From: CAVURW01 sp963743595
GTDB lineage: Bacteria > Verrucomicrobiota > Verrucomicrobiia > Methylacidiphilales > UBA1321
Reading direction: 5' to 3'
DNA: 23,597 bases
NCBI GenBank assembly: GCA_963743595.1
Contig: CAVURW010000096.1
Location: 1 to 23,597, forward strand
Made by a program: the position numbers and the translations under genes. Positions within the stretch are counted from its first letter, which is position 1. Every line of letters starts with the position of its first letter. This document shows positions 7,821 to 15,239 of this stretch, one piece after another. The notes beneath the pieces are model-generated. The model was given only the letters and a program-made list of their open reading frames with translations. It did no database searches and was not told the DNA's origin.

Positions 7821-8786
7821 ATGAGCGAGTCCACGAGCAGCGATTTGGTCACGAAACGGAAGCACATTGCGGTGTTTGGCGGGTGCTTTAACGAAGCGGA
7901 AAATGTGGAGGAGTACGTGGCGCGTGTGCATACGACAATGGCCAAATTCCCGAAATACGATTACTCGATTTGGTTTATCGATAACGCTTCCACGGATGGA
8001 ACGGTGGATATTTTGCGGCGAATGGCGAGTAAGGATCAGCGGATTAAGGTCATCGTCAATTCGAGGAATTTTGGACACATTCGCTCGCCGTTCTACGGGT
8101 TTTTACAGGCCGAAGGCGACGCGATCGTTTCGTTGACTACGGATCTTCAGGAGCCCCCGGAAATGATCGAGGAATTCATTCCCCACTGGGAGAATGGCTA
8201 CCCGATGGTGCTGGCCGTTAAAAAGACAAGCGACGAGCACTCGATCATGTTTTGGTTGCGCACCAAATATTACCGAACACTGGAGCGGCTCGCGCAAATG
8301 AAGATGTACGAGAACGCTACCGGCGTGGGGATGTTTGATCGTAAAGTCGTGGACATTCTGCGCTCGTTTCACGATCCCTACCCCTATTTCAGAGGCATGC
8401 TAGCGGAGATCGGTTTACCCGCTGCCCAGGTGGTCTATCATCAGCGCAATCGCAAGTTCGGCGTAACGAAGAACAACTGGTACACGCTGCTGGATATGGC
8501 GCTGCTGGGAATGACGAGTCACACAAAAATCCCATTGCGCATGGCCATCATTCTCGGCTTCATGGCGAGTATGGTGAGCCTGTTTTTAGGCATTTTGTAC
8601 ACCGTTTTAAAATTGATGTACTGGCAATCGTTCCCCATCGGGCTCGCGCCCATCATGATCAGCCTCTTCTTCATCGGCTCTGTGCAGCTGTTTTTCACCG
8701 GCATTATCGGCGAGTACTTGGGGGCCATTTACACGCAAAATTTGAAGCGCCCGCTGGTTGTGGAAAAGGAGCGGATTAACTGTTGA
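7821..8786 (+). CDS. GT2 family glycosyltransferase, membrane anchored (DPM1/GtrB-like)
   Basis: 321 residues. The N-terminal GT-A domain shows FGGCFNEAENVEEYV, FIDNASTDGTVDIL and SLTTDLQEPPEMI, where D-L-Q stands at the catalytic DxD-like site typical of dolichyl- or undecaprenyl-phosphate sugar transferases. Two C-terminal membrane helices follow, at about 240-267 (MAIILGFMASMVSLFLGILY) and about 275-305. This layout is that of GtrB/ArnC/DPM1-like enzymes, which load a sugar from a nucleotide donor onto a polyprenyl phosphate at the inner membrane face. Sugar and acceptor are not readable. It starts immediately after the thrB stop, and its TGA overlaps the TTG start of the phosphoesterase remnant, so the three form one transcription unit. 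Confidence 0.9.
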   Translation: MSESTSSDLVTKRKHIAVFGGCFNEAENVEEYVARVHTTMAKFPKYDYSIWFIDNASTDGTVDILRRMASKDQRIKVIVNSRNFGHIRSPFYGFLQAEGDAIVSLTTDLQEPPEMIEEFIPHWENGYPMVLAVKKTSDEHSIMFWLRTKYYRTLERLAQMKMYENATGVGMFDRKVVDILRSFHDPYPYFRGMLAEIGLPAAQVVYHQRNRKFGVTKNNWYTLLDMALLGMTSHTKIPLRMAIILGFMASMVSLFLGILYTVLKLMYWQSFPIGLAPIMISLFFIGSVQLFFTGIIGEYLGAIYTQNLKRPLVVEKERINC

Positions 8787-9560
8787 GCCCTGTGGGAACA
8801 AAATTGATCGCAGTCATCGGTGATGTGCACCATCACATTTGGCTGGCGGTAGAGGAATTGGCTCGGCTTGAAGAGGGTACAAAAAGGAAGATCGATCAGG
8901 TTTTATCGGTGGGCGGAGTTTTTAACCGGTCCAGAGAGCTATAAGCGGATCGATGAAACCGATCGAATTCGTGAAGCATGGGCAAAGTGGCAATGGCCGC
9001 TATCGATGATCGGCGGAAACCATGAACCGTTTAATCGTTTGCGAGATTGGGATGCGGCACACTACGATTATCGGTTGAACTACACAGACTCCGGCGATCT
9101 TGTGCATGATGTTCCCGGCATGCGGGTTTACGGGCTAACGGGAATCTGTGGTGACAATTACGGTAAACGGGGGCGCAGCGAGCAGTGGCCGTATCTTGTC
9201 GAGCAGGTCAAATCTGGCGAGAAAAGCGCCAAGGAACTGATGTACTATCGAAAACGTGAGGTGGATCAACTCCTGGGCCTGCGCAAACGCCCGCATATTT
9301 TAATGACTCACAATTGGCCGATTCGCTCCTCACCGACAGATTCGGACCGGCTCGATCCGGAGCGAGAGTTGTTAAACTTACTGGAGCCCCAATTTCACTT
9401 CTCTGGGCATAAGCATCTCCATCACATTCAGCAGATTGGTAATACTCGATTTGAGGGGCTGAATCTCATCTATCTGAAAAATCAGCCGACGAAGATTGCG
9501 GAGGGATGGTGCCGACTGCTGGAGTGGGACGGTGCTCAGCTGAGGGTTTTGGAGGATTGA
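8783..9560 (+). pseudogene. metallophosphoesterase, frameshifted with loss of the GD motif
   Basis: Two frames together encode one calcineurin-like phosphoesterase. Frame A starts at a TTG (8783) overlapping the preceding TGA, with AAAGGAG 11 bases upstream. It gives LIAVIGDVHHH (D14, H16 metal ligands) and runs to QVLSVGG near 8913 before ending at 8943. Frame B takes over at about 8911 with WAEFLTGPES and contains MIGGNHEPF, LMTHNWP and GHKHLHH, the remaining motifs, to the stop at 9560. The block that should carry the second metal ligand (VGD...) is missing exactly at the junction, so a short deletion is more likely than a single wrong base. As written the full-length enzyme cannot be made. 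A 230-residue piece could start at 8868 but would lack the first two motif blocks. Confidence 0.8.
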
Positions 9561-9602
9561 ATGAAGTGATGAAGTGAAATCGCTTCGCACCACTTGCACG
9601 CC

Positions 9603-10110
9603 CTAAATATCGGCTGAGAAAACGAACTTTTCTCCGTCATCAATACGGTAACGAATCGTGTATTGATAAATAATATTATAACGACCCGGCAGTAAGAAAA
9701 CGGTGCTATAAACTCGATGGCGGTCAAACGTCTCCTCAACCTTGACCCGATGCAAGAGTTCTAAGCCTCCGCTAAACCAATCGTACTGATTAAATTCACC
9801 CAGGCCCCTGCTCAAACAAAACAATTCCAGGTTTGGGTCGGCAACTTGCGTGTACATGATAAAAGGCGTGCCCCGACCGATTCGTCAAATATAGGGTCAC
9901 GTTCGTTGATTCGCCATCGTAGACTGCGGTAGCTTCCGCCGAACAGATAAACGGGGACTGGGCACGCTCCGACGGGATCGGTGGAGGCTCAGAGGGGAAC
10001 CATCGAGCGGGCTTAATGAAGAGCGGTGTGAAATACACCCCGATCGCGATCCAGTAGATGACTCCTGCAGCGGCCAGAATGGAAAGTGGTTTTAGGCGAG
10101 GGAAATTCAC
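9603..10110 (-). pseudogene. membrane-anchored hypothetical protein split by a 1-base frameshift
   Basis: A GTG at 10110 opens a frame with an N-terminal membrane anchor (LAAAGVIYWIAIGVYFTPLF) and a proline-rich segment, then a beta-rich stretch ending VTLYLTNRSG at residue 80. The frame then turns to a different composition and stops at 9796. In the next frame the protein resumes with TPFIMYTQVADPNLELF and runs to the stop at 9603. Removing one G from the G4 run read on the minus strand (9871-9874) joins the two parts into about 169 residues without interruption. Function is unknown; the pattern suggests an anchored extracytoplasmic beta-sandwich domain. Either the gene is broken or a base was miscalled. 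Confidence 0.65.
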
Positions 10111-10163
10111 ACGCTGAGACTACGCCTCTTCTGGGACGTAAATGTCAGAAAGTGGAAGATTTA

Positions 10164-11549
10164 CTACAAGGACGCCACGCACATCCCGATATCGAGTGCC
10201 TTCCGCACACCCACCTCATTCACCTGTGCGAGAGCCGGGGGCTCTTGTCCCGGAGGCAACTCTCCGAGCGCTTTCAGCTCCGCCACAGCTTTCGCATAGG
10301 CGGTGGGTGTGTTTAGCCCCTCGGTGAGGACCTCGCGCACGGGATGCTCAGCGGGAACCTGATCCATGGACACGCCGTATTCGATTCGACTGGGGCCAGC
10401 CCAGGAAAGCGCGCCAAGATCGTACCCCGAGATCACGGTGGTAGCCACGATTGGATCGCGATCCGCAGGCAGCGCAAACGTCCCGACGAGCCGTTCCGCC
10501 TGGGAAGCGGCGACAACCGGAGCAGTGAGGGAGGTGCTGTGTTCAGCCTGAACCAAATGCACGCCGACAGACATCACGTCAAAACCAGCCGCCTCTCCTG
10601 GCGCCTTTACAAAAACCGCAGCTCCGATTGGAGGCAGGCCATGTTGGACCGCTTCTTGCCCCAGATCCGTGACAAACTGCATCCGACCCTCTGGCGTGCT
10701 AAAGAGCTGTTGGATTTCTTCTGTGGCGAGAACCTTGGGCTCAGTCCCCGGAGAGAGGGAGTGCGGCTCGTTTTTCCACTGTTTAAGATACTCATTCACC
10801 CAAGCGGGTAGATGGATCGCATTTTCGGGTTTCTTTTCAGGTTCTTCTGAATCGTCTTTCGGCTGGTGCTCGGGTTCATCCGCTGCGGCAGAGGCGTTAT
10901 AGATCAGACCCACCCGCGCATATTCTTCGAGCACGGGAATGGCATTTTCGCTTAGGAGTGAACCCGTTTCGATGCCGCGCTTCGCCAATTGATCCCTCCA
11001 GTCTGAGGGTTTCACGCCTTCCCAAAATCCGGTCAGCCTCTCGATATCGGCCCCTTTGGCAGCCGCCATGATCTTACTGACCTTGGAGGCGCAGCAGTGG
11101 TCCATGCACTGGGCGCACGTCTCTCCGTTAGTAAAGAGCACGATCTTCTGGCCGTTCTTGGCCGGTTCACTTTCGCTGAGATCGGAGACGCCCAGCTTTC
11201 GGCTGGCCGCTTCCAGTGCCAAGTTCTCCCCGTGTCCTCGAGACGCGTTATTGGAAACGACCCGATTCACACCTGAGGAAAGGAGCATGTAGACTCCGGT
11301 TTGCTCCTCGTGAGCGAAGATTCCAGTGCCAAACGGCCCCCCCGTCTTTTCACCGACGTTTTTGGCCGACAGATCGATAGCGAATTGCATGCACGCCTCA
11401 GGCGTATCGAATGCGAGGTCTGGGACCGGCAAGCGTTTTCCCAGCTTCGGATCGGGCTGATAATTTGCAACGAAGCTTTCCAGCCAACCCGGCGGAGTAA
11501 TCTGTAGATCGACGAGTTCGACGGTGTCCTGCCGTGGATAGAGGTCCAT
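10164..11549 (-). CDS. tandem cytidine/nucleoside deaminase-like protein, second domain degenerate
   Basis: 461 residues, no signal peptide. Domain 1 (about 50-200) is a zinc-dependent deaminase fold: GPFGTGIFAHE, then SRGHGEN with zinc ligand H106 and proton shuttle E108, then NGETCAQC with C145 and C148. Domain 2 (about 285-400) starts with the same layout: MQFVTDL parallels MQFAIDL, and PIGAAVFV parallels PFGTGIFA. At the HGE position, however, it has TAP (342-344), and it has no CxxC, so it cannot bind zinc in the usual way. An acidic, proline-rich linker (about 220-245) joins them. Domain 1 resembles free nucleoside or guanine deaminases more than TadA, but the substrate is open. The second domain may be structural or act as a pseudoenzyme partner, since deaminases usually act as dimers. 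The gene lies 108 bp downstream of the TetR gene on the same strand. Confidence 0.75.
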   Translation of the reverse strand: MDLYPRQDTVELVDLQITPPGWLESFVANYQPDPKLGKRLPVPDLAFDTPEACMQFAIDLSAKNVGEKTGGPFGTGIFAHEEQTGVYMLLSSGVNRVVSNNASRGHGENLALEAASRKLGVSDLSESEPAKNGQKIVLFTNGETCAQCMDHCCASKVSKIMAAAKGADIERLTGFWEGVKPSDWRDQLAKRGIETGSLLSENAIPVLEEYARVGLIYNASAAADEPEHQPKDDSEEPEKKPENAIHLPAWVNEYLKQWKNEPHSLSPGTEPKVLATEEIQQLFSTPEGRMQFVTDLGQEAVQHGLPPIGAAVFVKAPGEAAGFDVMSVGVHLVQAEHSTSLTAPVVAASQAERLVGTFALPADRDPIVATTVISGYDLGALSWAGPSRIEYGVSMDQVPAEHPVREVLTEGLNTPTAYAKAVAELKALGELPPGQEPPALAQVNEVGVRKALDIGMCVASL

Positions 11550-11657
11550 ATTAAGTGCGAGAGAGGCTAACAGCCTGCTGAAAATTCGACAATCTTCCAG
11601 GTTGCGACTTGGCTGGAGGTTCGATCCGCCGAGGGGAGCTAGCTTTTACACCGGGAA

Positions 11658-12332
11658 CTACACGGCGATGGAGAGCTCAAATTCGGTAGATGAGGCAGCC
11701 ATCGGCTCGGCAGGCATCGGTTGGTGCTGCCAATGCGCGTTCGGCGCGCCCAGCAGAGACTTGATCGATTGAGGAAACAAGCGAAGTTGGCGCAGATCAT
11801 TTTCAATGCGGCACTGCGTCAGAGTCGCCTCCCACACGTGATAGACGAGTCGCGCCGATTGCGAGGGGCAAATAACGGAAATATCGCCGCGGGTCTGGGC
11901 ATCGCGGATGGCGGATTCAAAGAACGAGATAAGCGTATTCAGCATCTCCGCCGTCATGCATCGGATTTGCTCGTCCTGCGTGCTGATCTCGGAGGCCAGA
12001 TTAAAGATGGGGCATCCCAGGACCCGCCCGGTTCGATTGAAATGGGTGCTCTGGCGTTGCATGACAAAATCAACGTAGTCGAGGATTCGGCCCATGGGCT
12101 GGTTTTCGCTTCTGAAAATGTGGCTTAGGGTTTGCAGACGCCGATTGCGCCAGTCCTCTAAAGCAGCGAGCGTGAGGTTAGACTTGCTTCGGTAGAAATG
12201 GTAGAAAGTTCCTTTTCGCACCCCAGCCCGGTTGCAAATATCGTCAATTGTCGTCGCGTTGTAACTCGTTTCCCAGAACAAGGCGCTTGCGGCGTCCATT
12301 AGTTTTCGTCTGGCGTTACTTGTTCGACCCAT
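11658..12332 (-). CDS. TetR/AcrR family transcriptional regulator
   Basis: 224 residues. The N-terminal TetR domain is clear: ALFWETSYNATTIDDICNRA (about 18-36), then GVRKGTFYHFYRSKSNL forming the recognition helix and the following helix. The C-terminal ligand domain is helical with a RVLGCPIFNLASEIS segment, as in TetR_C of the AcrR/YcdC-like type that often senses toxic compounds. Its own promoter region holds a perfect palindrome between -35 and -10, so it probably represses itself. A second gene in the same direction is the tandem deaminase, a possible target. The MATE exporter is about 8 kb away with no matching site seen in its upstream region. Confidence 0.92.
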   Translation of the reverse strand: MGRTSNARRKLMDAASALFWETSYNATTIDDICNRAGVRKGTFYHFYRSKSNLTLAALEDWRNRRLQTLSHIFRSENQPMGRILDYVDFVMQRQSTHFNRTGRVLGCPIFNLASEISTQDEQIRCMTAEMLNTLISFFESAIRDAQTRGDISVICPSQSARLVYHVWEATLTQCRIENDLRQLRLFPQSIKSLLGAPNAHWQHQPMPAEPMAASSTEFELSIAV

Positions 12333-12407
12333 AGGGGCTCACTATTAACCATTCTTTTACTAGCAATTCAAGCGTCGGCTTGGATTACGCGTAACTTGTT
12401 GAAAGTT

Positions 12408-12435
12408 AATGTACCAAATAGTTCACTATTTGCAA
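12408..12435 (-). promoter_or_regulatory. TetR gene promoter with embedded palindromic operator
   Basis: On the minus strand TTGCAA (12435-12430) and TACATT (12413-12408) are spaced by 16 bases, giving a usable sigma-70 promoter about 70 bases before the TetR start. The perfect palindrome CAAATAGTTCACTATTTG (12415-12432) covers this spacer, the standard position for a repressor operator. The half-site TCACTATT recurs once at 12339-12346, next to the TetR ATG. Confidence 0.6.
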
Positions 12436-12498
12436 CGCTTTAATTTGCAAAATGTATCCGCGAGCTGGGCTTAAGATAGCAATAACGACTCGCTCTCT

Positions 12499-13173
12499 CT
12501 ACTGGGAGAATTTAGCCGGGTGAATGGTATCTAGCCGTGTCTGACGCAACCGCAGGAGATCGTCCTTGCTACGGAGGACGACATCCAGCGGGCGCACCAG
12601 GCCATCCACCAGCGCGTAGACCCAAGCGTGAATCGCTAGTTCCTTTCCCTGCTCCCAGGCGGTTTGCGCAATCGTCGTCGCTCCGGCGTTCATCGCTTGC
12701 TGGATTACGTTCAGCTCGCACAAGCGATTCACGCGCTCGGAGCCTTCTGCATAGGTGCTCAGGTGTTCACTATAGAGACCGGCGATATCCCGCACATGGG
12801 CGATCCAATTTTCGATGAGACCCATCTTCGGTGGCTGAAGGGCTGCTTGAACCCCGCCACATCCGTAGTGACCCACAACCATGACGTGCTGGATCTTCAG
12901 CACCTCGACTGCGTACTGCATCACCGAGAGGCAATTCAAATCGCTGTGAACCACCACATTGGCCACGTTCCTATGAACAAAGACCTGACCCGGCGGCAAC
13001 CCGCAAATCTCGTTTGCCGGGACGCGACTGTCTGAACAGCCGATCCATAAATAGTCCGGGTGTTGTTGGACCGAGAGATTCTTGAAGAAATGGGGATCGC
13101 GTTCAGTTAAGGAATCGGCCCAGGCCCGATTGTTCTTCAGCAGGTTGCATAAGCAGTGGCTCTCAATTTTCAT
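12499..13173 (-). CDS. can: beta-class carbonic anhydrase
   Basis: 224 residues, typical length of the bacterial beta class. The zinc ligands are C46 in GCSDSRVP, H102 and C105 in GHYGCGG; the catalytic D48-R50 pair is intact. Other conserved parts are PGQVFVHRNVAN and the C-terminal IHAWVYALVDGLV. It hydrates CO2 to bicarbonate in the cytosol, supplying carboxylases and pH balance. V/I residues around the zinc pocket do not point to a non-catalytic paralogue. It is the first gene of a minus-strand set with 166 bp before TetR, which has its own promoter, so it is probably transcribed separately. No carboxysome or transporter gene is near. Confidence 0.95.
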   Translation of the reverse strand: MKIESHCLCNLLKNNRAWADSLTERDPHFFKNLSVQQHPDYLWIGCSDSRVPANEICGLPPGQVFVHRNVANVVVHSDLNCLSVMQYAVEVLKIQHVMVVGHYGCGGVQAALQPPKMGLIENWIAHVRDIAGLYSEHLSTYAEGSERVNRLCELNVIQQAMNAGATTIAQTAWEQGKELAIHAWVYALVDGLVRPLDVVLRSKDDLLRLRQTRLDTIHPAKFSQ

Positions 13174-13257
13174 GTGGTTTTCATGCTAAGCTAATCTCGA
13201 TCCAGGCCATGGTAAAAAGTTTTCTTGACCCATAACATTTTCTGATGATTTCACGGT

Positions 13258-13842
13258 CTAAATAACTAATCTCAGCAAGTCGCGTCGTAAGCTGGGAACG
13301 GTGGTGCCCATGTTCTGAAAACCCGTTGTTAGGCGATATTCATCTGCCAGATCGCCCGGGACGGCGACACCAGCTATTTCCAGCAGCCGCGTCTCAAATC
13401 GGATGACCGCTCGCCTTGGACAAACGCGATCTTCCAGGTAGCTGATCGCGCGATCAAACAGCTCATACTCTTTCGGGATCGGCGTGTCGTTCTCGGTAAC
13501 CGCCTCCACCAATTCTGCAAAATACTGAGCCGCCAGAAGATTCGCGTAGGATTGGCGGACGCCTAGATGCGGCTTTAACATCCGGATCTCGCGCAGCGAA
13601 TGAAGATCGCTCCGTCGCGCAGGCGCATACATCATATCGACTTCGTAGAACAGATCGATCGCGCCTAAGAACGGACTTTTTGCGCGCTGGGCTCCCTTAG
13701 CCATGACACTGACGCGACCACTCTCCAGTGTAAGACACCGCACGATCTCGCTCGTATTCCCGTACGGCAAGCGCCCGACAACATACCCTCGGCAAGACCG
13801 GCACTCCGTCGGGGCAACGTCTCCCATGCCTCCAGTTCTCAC
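13258..13842 (-). CDS. recO: DNA repair protein RecO
   Basis: 194 residues from a GTG at 13842; an ATG at 13827 would give 189. A GGGGA run a few bases before the GTG, compared with a GGAGG only one base from the ATG, slightly favours the GTG. The N-terminal OB fold is recognisable: VVGRLPYGNTSEIVRCLTLE, then RVSVMAKGAQRAKSPFLGAI. The helical middle has YFAELVEAV and RFETRLLEIAG. RecO anneals ssDNA and, with RecR, loads RecA at gaps. The C-terminal part is short and lacks the CxxC...CxxC zinc finger seen in many RecO proteins. Total length is some 40-50 residues under the usual size. It is divergent from ribBA, with 105 bp between. Confidence 0.85.
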   Translation of the reverse strand: MRTGGMGDVAPTECRSCRGYVVGRLPYGNTSEIVRCLTLESGRVSVMAKGAQRAKSPFLGAIDLFYEVDMMYAPARRSDLHSLREIRMLKPHLGVRQSYANLLAAQYFAELVEAVTENDTPIPKEYELFDRAISYLEDRVCPRRAVIRFETRLLEIAGVAVPGDLADEYRLTTGFQNMGTTVPSLRRDLLRLVI

Positions 13843-13913
13843 ATTTTCCCCATTTCGTCACGGAGAAAACCGAAGCGGGGTCACGGCTGTCCCGCCAGTC
13901 GCACGTACGACAC

Positions 13914-13941
13914 TTGTCCTTTTAGGTTTTCCGCTTATGCT
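13914..13941 (+). promoter_or_regulatory. candidate ribBA promoter, possibly giving a leaderless mRNA
   Basis: TTGTCC (13914-13919) and TATGCT (13936-13941) are spaced by 16 bases. The ATG of ribBA starts 7 bases after the -10 box, where transcription should begin, so the mRNA may be leaderless. No FMN riboswitch (RFN element) fits in the remaining 70 bases upstream, and none was seen. Confidence 0.45.
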
Positions 13942-13947
13942 TTTCCC

Positions 13948-15171
13948 ATGGAAGCGACCCCTGTTGAGCAAACACCCCCCGGAATCGACTCGATCGAGTC
14001 AGTTATCGAAGATCTCCGACTGGGTAAACCGGTTATCGTTACGGACGATGCTGACCGCGAGAATGAAGGCGATTTAGTGATTGCAGCCGAGCGAGCGACG
14101 CCGGAAGCGATTAACTTCATGATGAAGCAAGCTCGCGGCTTGATCTGCGTGCCCATTACCCGCGAGCGAGCCAGCGCACTCAATCTTTCCGGTATGGTTC
14201 TCGATAACCGGGAGTCGTTCAAAACCGATTTCACCGTCTCCGTGGACGCGAAGGAGGGTGTCACCACCGGGATCAGCGCCCACGATCGTGCCCGGACCAT
14301 CCAACTGCTCGCCGATCCTAAAGCTCACGCAGACGATTTTGTCCAACCCGGACATGTGTTCCCGCTTCGCGCCAAACCGGGCGGCGTATTGCAAAGAAGC
14401 GGCCACACGGAAGCATCGCTCGACTTAGTAAGACTCGCCGGGTTACAGCCCGCAGCCGTCATCTGCGAAATCGCGAACGACGATGGCACGATGGCTCGAT
14501 TACCCGATCTGCTCGCCTTCAAGAAGACGCATAACCTGAAGCTCTGTACGATTCTGGACTTGATCACGTATCGACGTCGAAATGAGAAGCTCGTCGAGCT
14601 GGAGCAGCGCGTCCAGATGCCCACCGATTACGGAAAATTTGATCTTTTGCTCTATCGCTCCACGACAAGTGCTGAGCATCACCTCGCCTTGGTCAAGGGC
14701 AAGCTGGACGACGGCGAGCCTGTTCTGGTTCGCGTTCACAGCGAATGTCTCACCGGCGATGTCTTTGGCTCACGCCGTTGCGATTGCGGCGGGCAACTGC
14801 ACGCGGCTCTGGAACGGCTGGAGAAAGAGGGGCGCGGCGTGGTGCTCTATATGCGGCAAGAGGGGAGAGGCATCGGTTTGGCCGCGAAGATTCATGCATA
14901 TAAGCTTCAAGAAGAAGGGCTCGATACGGTTCAAGCGAATCTCAAGCTCGGCTACCCTTCAGATCTGCGGGAATACGGACTCGGAGCGCAAATTCTCTTC
15001 GATCTCGGCGTGCGGAAGATTCGGCTCATGACGAATAACCCCAAGAAAGTGGTTGGGCTTGCTGGCTACGGTTTGCAGATTGTTGAGACCGTACCGATCC
15101 GGATGACCGCGAATTCCGATAACGAAGCTTACTTGAAGACCAAGCAGACCAAGATGGGGCACATGTTGTAG
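13948..15171 (+). CDS. ribBA: bifunctional 3,4-dihydroxy-2-butanone-4-phosphate synthase / GTP cyclohydrolase II
   Basis: 407 residues, normal for the RibBA fusion. The N-terminal DHBP synthase half (about 10-210) has DDADRENEGDL (R37, E38, N39, E40) and GHTEA with H153; it makes the four-carbon riboflavin precursor from ribulose 5-phosphate. The C-terminal GTP cyclohydrolase II half (about 215-407) has the zinc ligands C267, C278 and C280 in SECLTGDVFGSRRCDCGG, then RQEGRGIGL and LREYGLGAQIL; it opens GTP in the other branch. Both active sites look intact. It has its own promoter-like sequence and no visible FMN riboswitch. mnmG follows 68 bp downstream, with its own promoter. Confidence 0.96.
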   Translation: MEATPVEQTPPGIDSIESVIEDLRLGKPVIVTDDADRENEGDLVIAAERATPEAINFMMKQARGLICVPITRERASALNLSGMVLDNRESFKTDFTVSVDAKEGVTTGISAHDRARTIQLLADPKAHADDFVQPGHVFPLRAKPGGVLQRSGHTEASLDLVRLAGLQPAAVICEIANDDGTMARLPDLLAFKKTHNLKLCTILDLITYRRRNEKLVELEQRVQMPTDYGKFDLLLYRSTTSAEHHLALVKGKLDDGEPVLVRVHSECLTGDVFGSRRCDCGGQLHAALERLEKEGRGVVLYMRQEGRGIGLAAKIHAYKLQEEGLDTVQANLKLGYPSDLREYGLGAQILFDLGVRKIRLMTNNPKKVVGLAGYGLQIVETVPIRMTANSDNEAYLKTKQTKMGHML

Positions 15172-15184
15172 TCTGGGACGAGTA

Positions 15185-15212
15185 TTGTTTTAGCAGGCAG
15201 TTCGGTTATAGT
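15185..15212 (+). promoter_or_regulatory. candidate mnmG promoter
   Basis: TTGTTT (15185-15190) and TATAGT (15207-15212) are spaced by 16 bases, with the expected start near 15219 and about 20 bases before the mnmG ATG. It lies in the 68-bp gap after ribBA. Confidence 0.5.
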
Positions 15213-15239
15213 GATTTTTCGCTTTCCCGCGGACGTGCC

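Noticed and set aside
13843..13947. FMN riboswitch before ribBA
   Set aside because: No RFN-element consensus blocks are seen and the space is too short once the promoter is placed.
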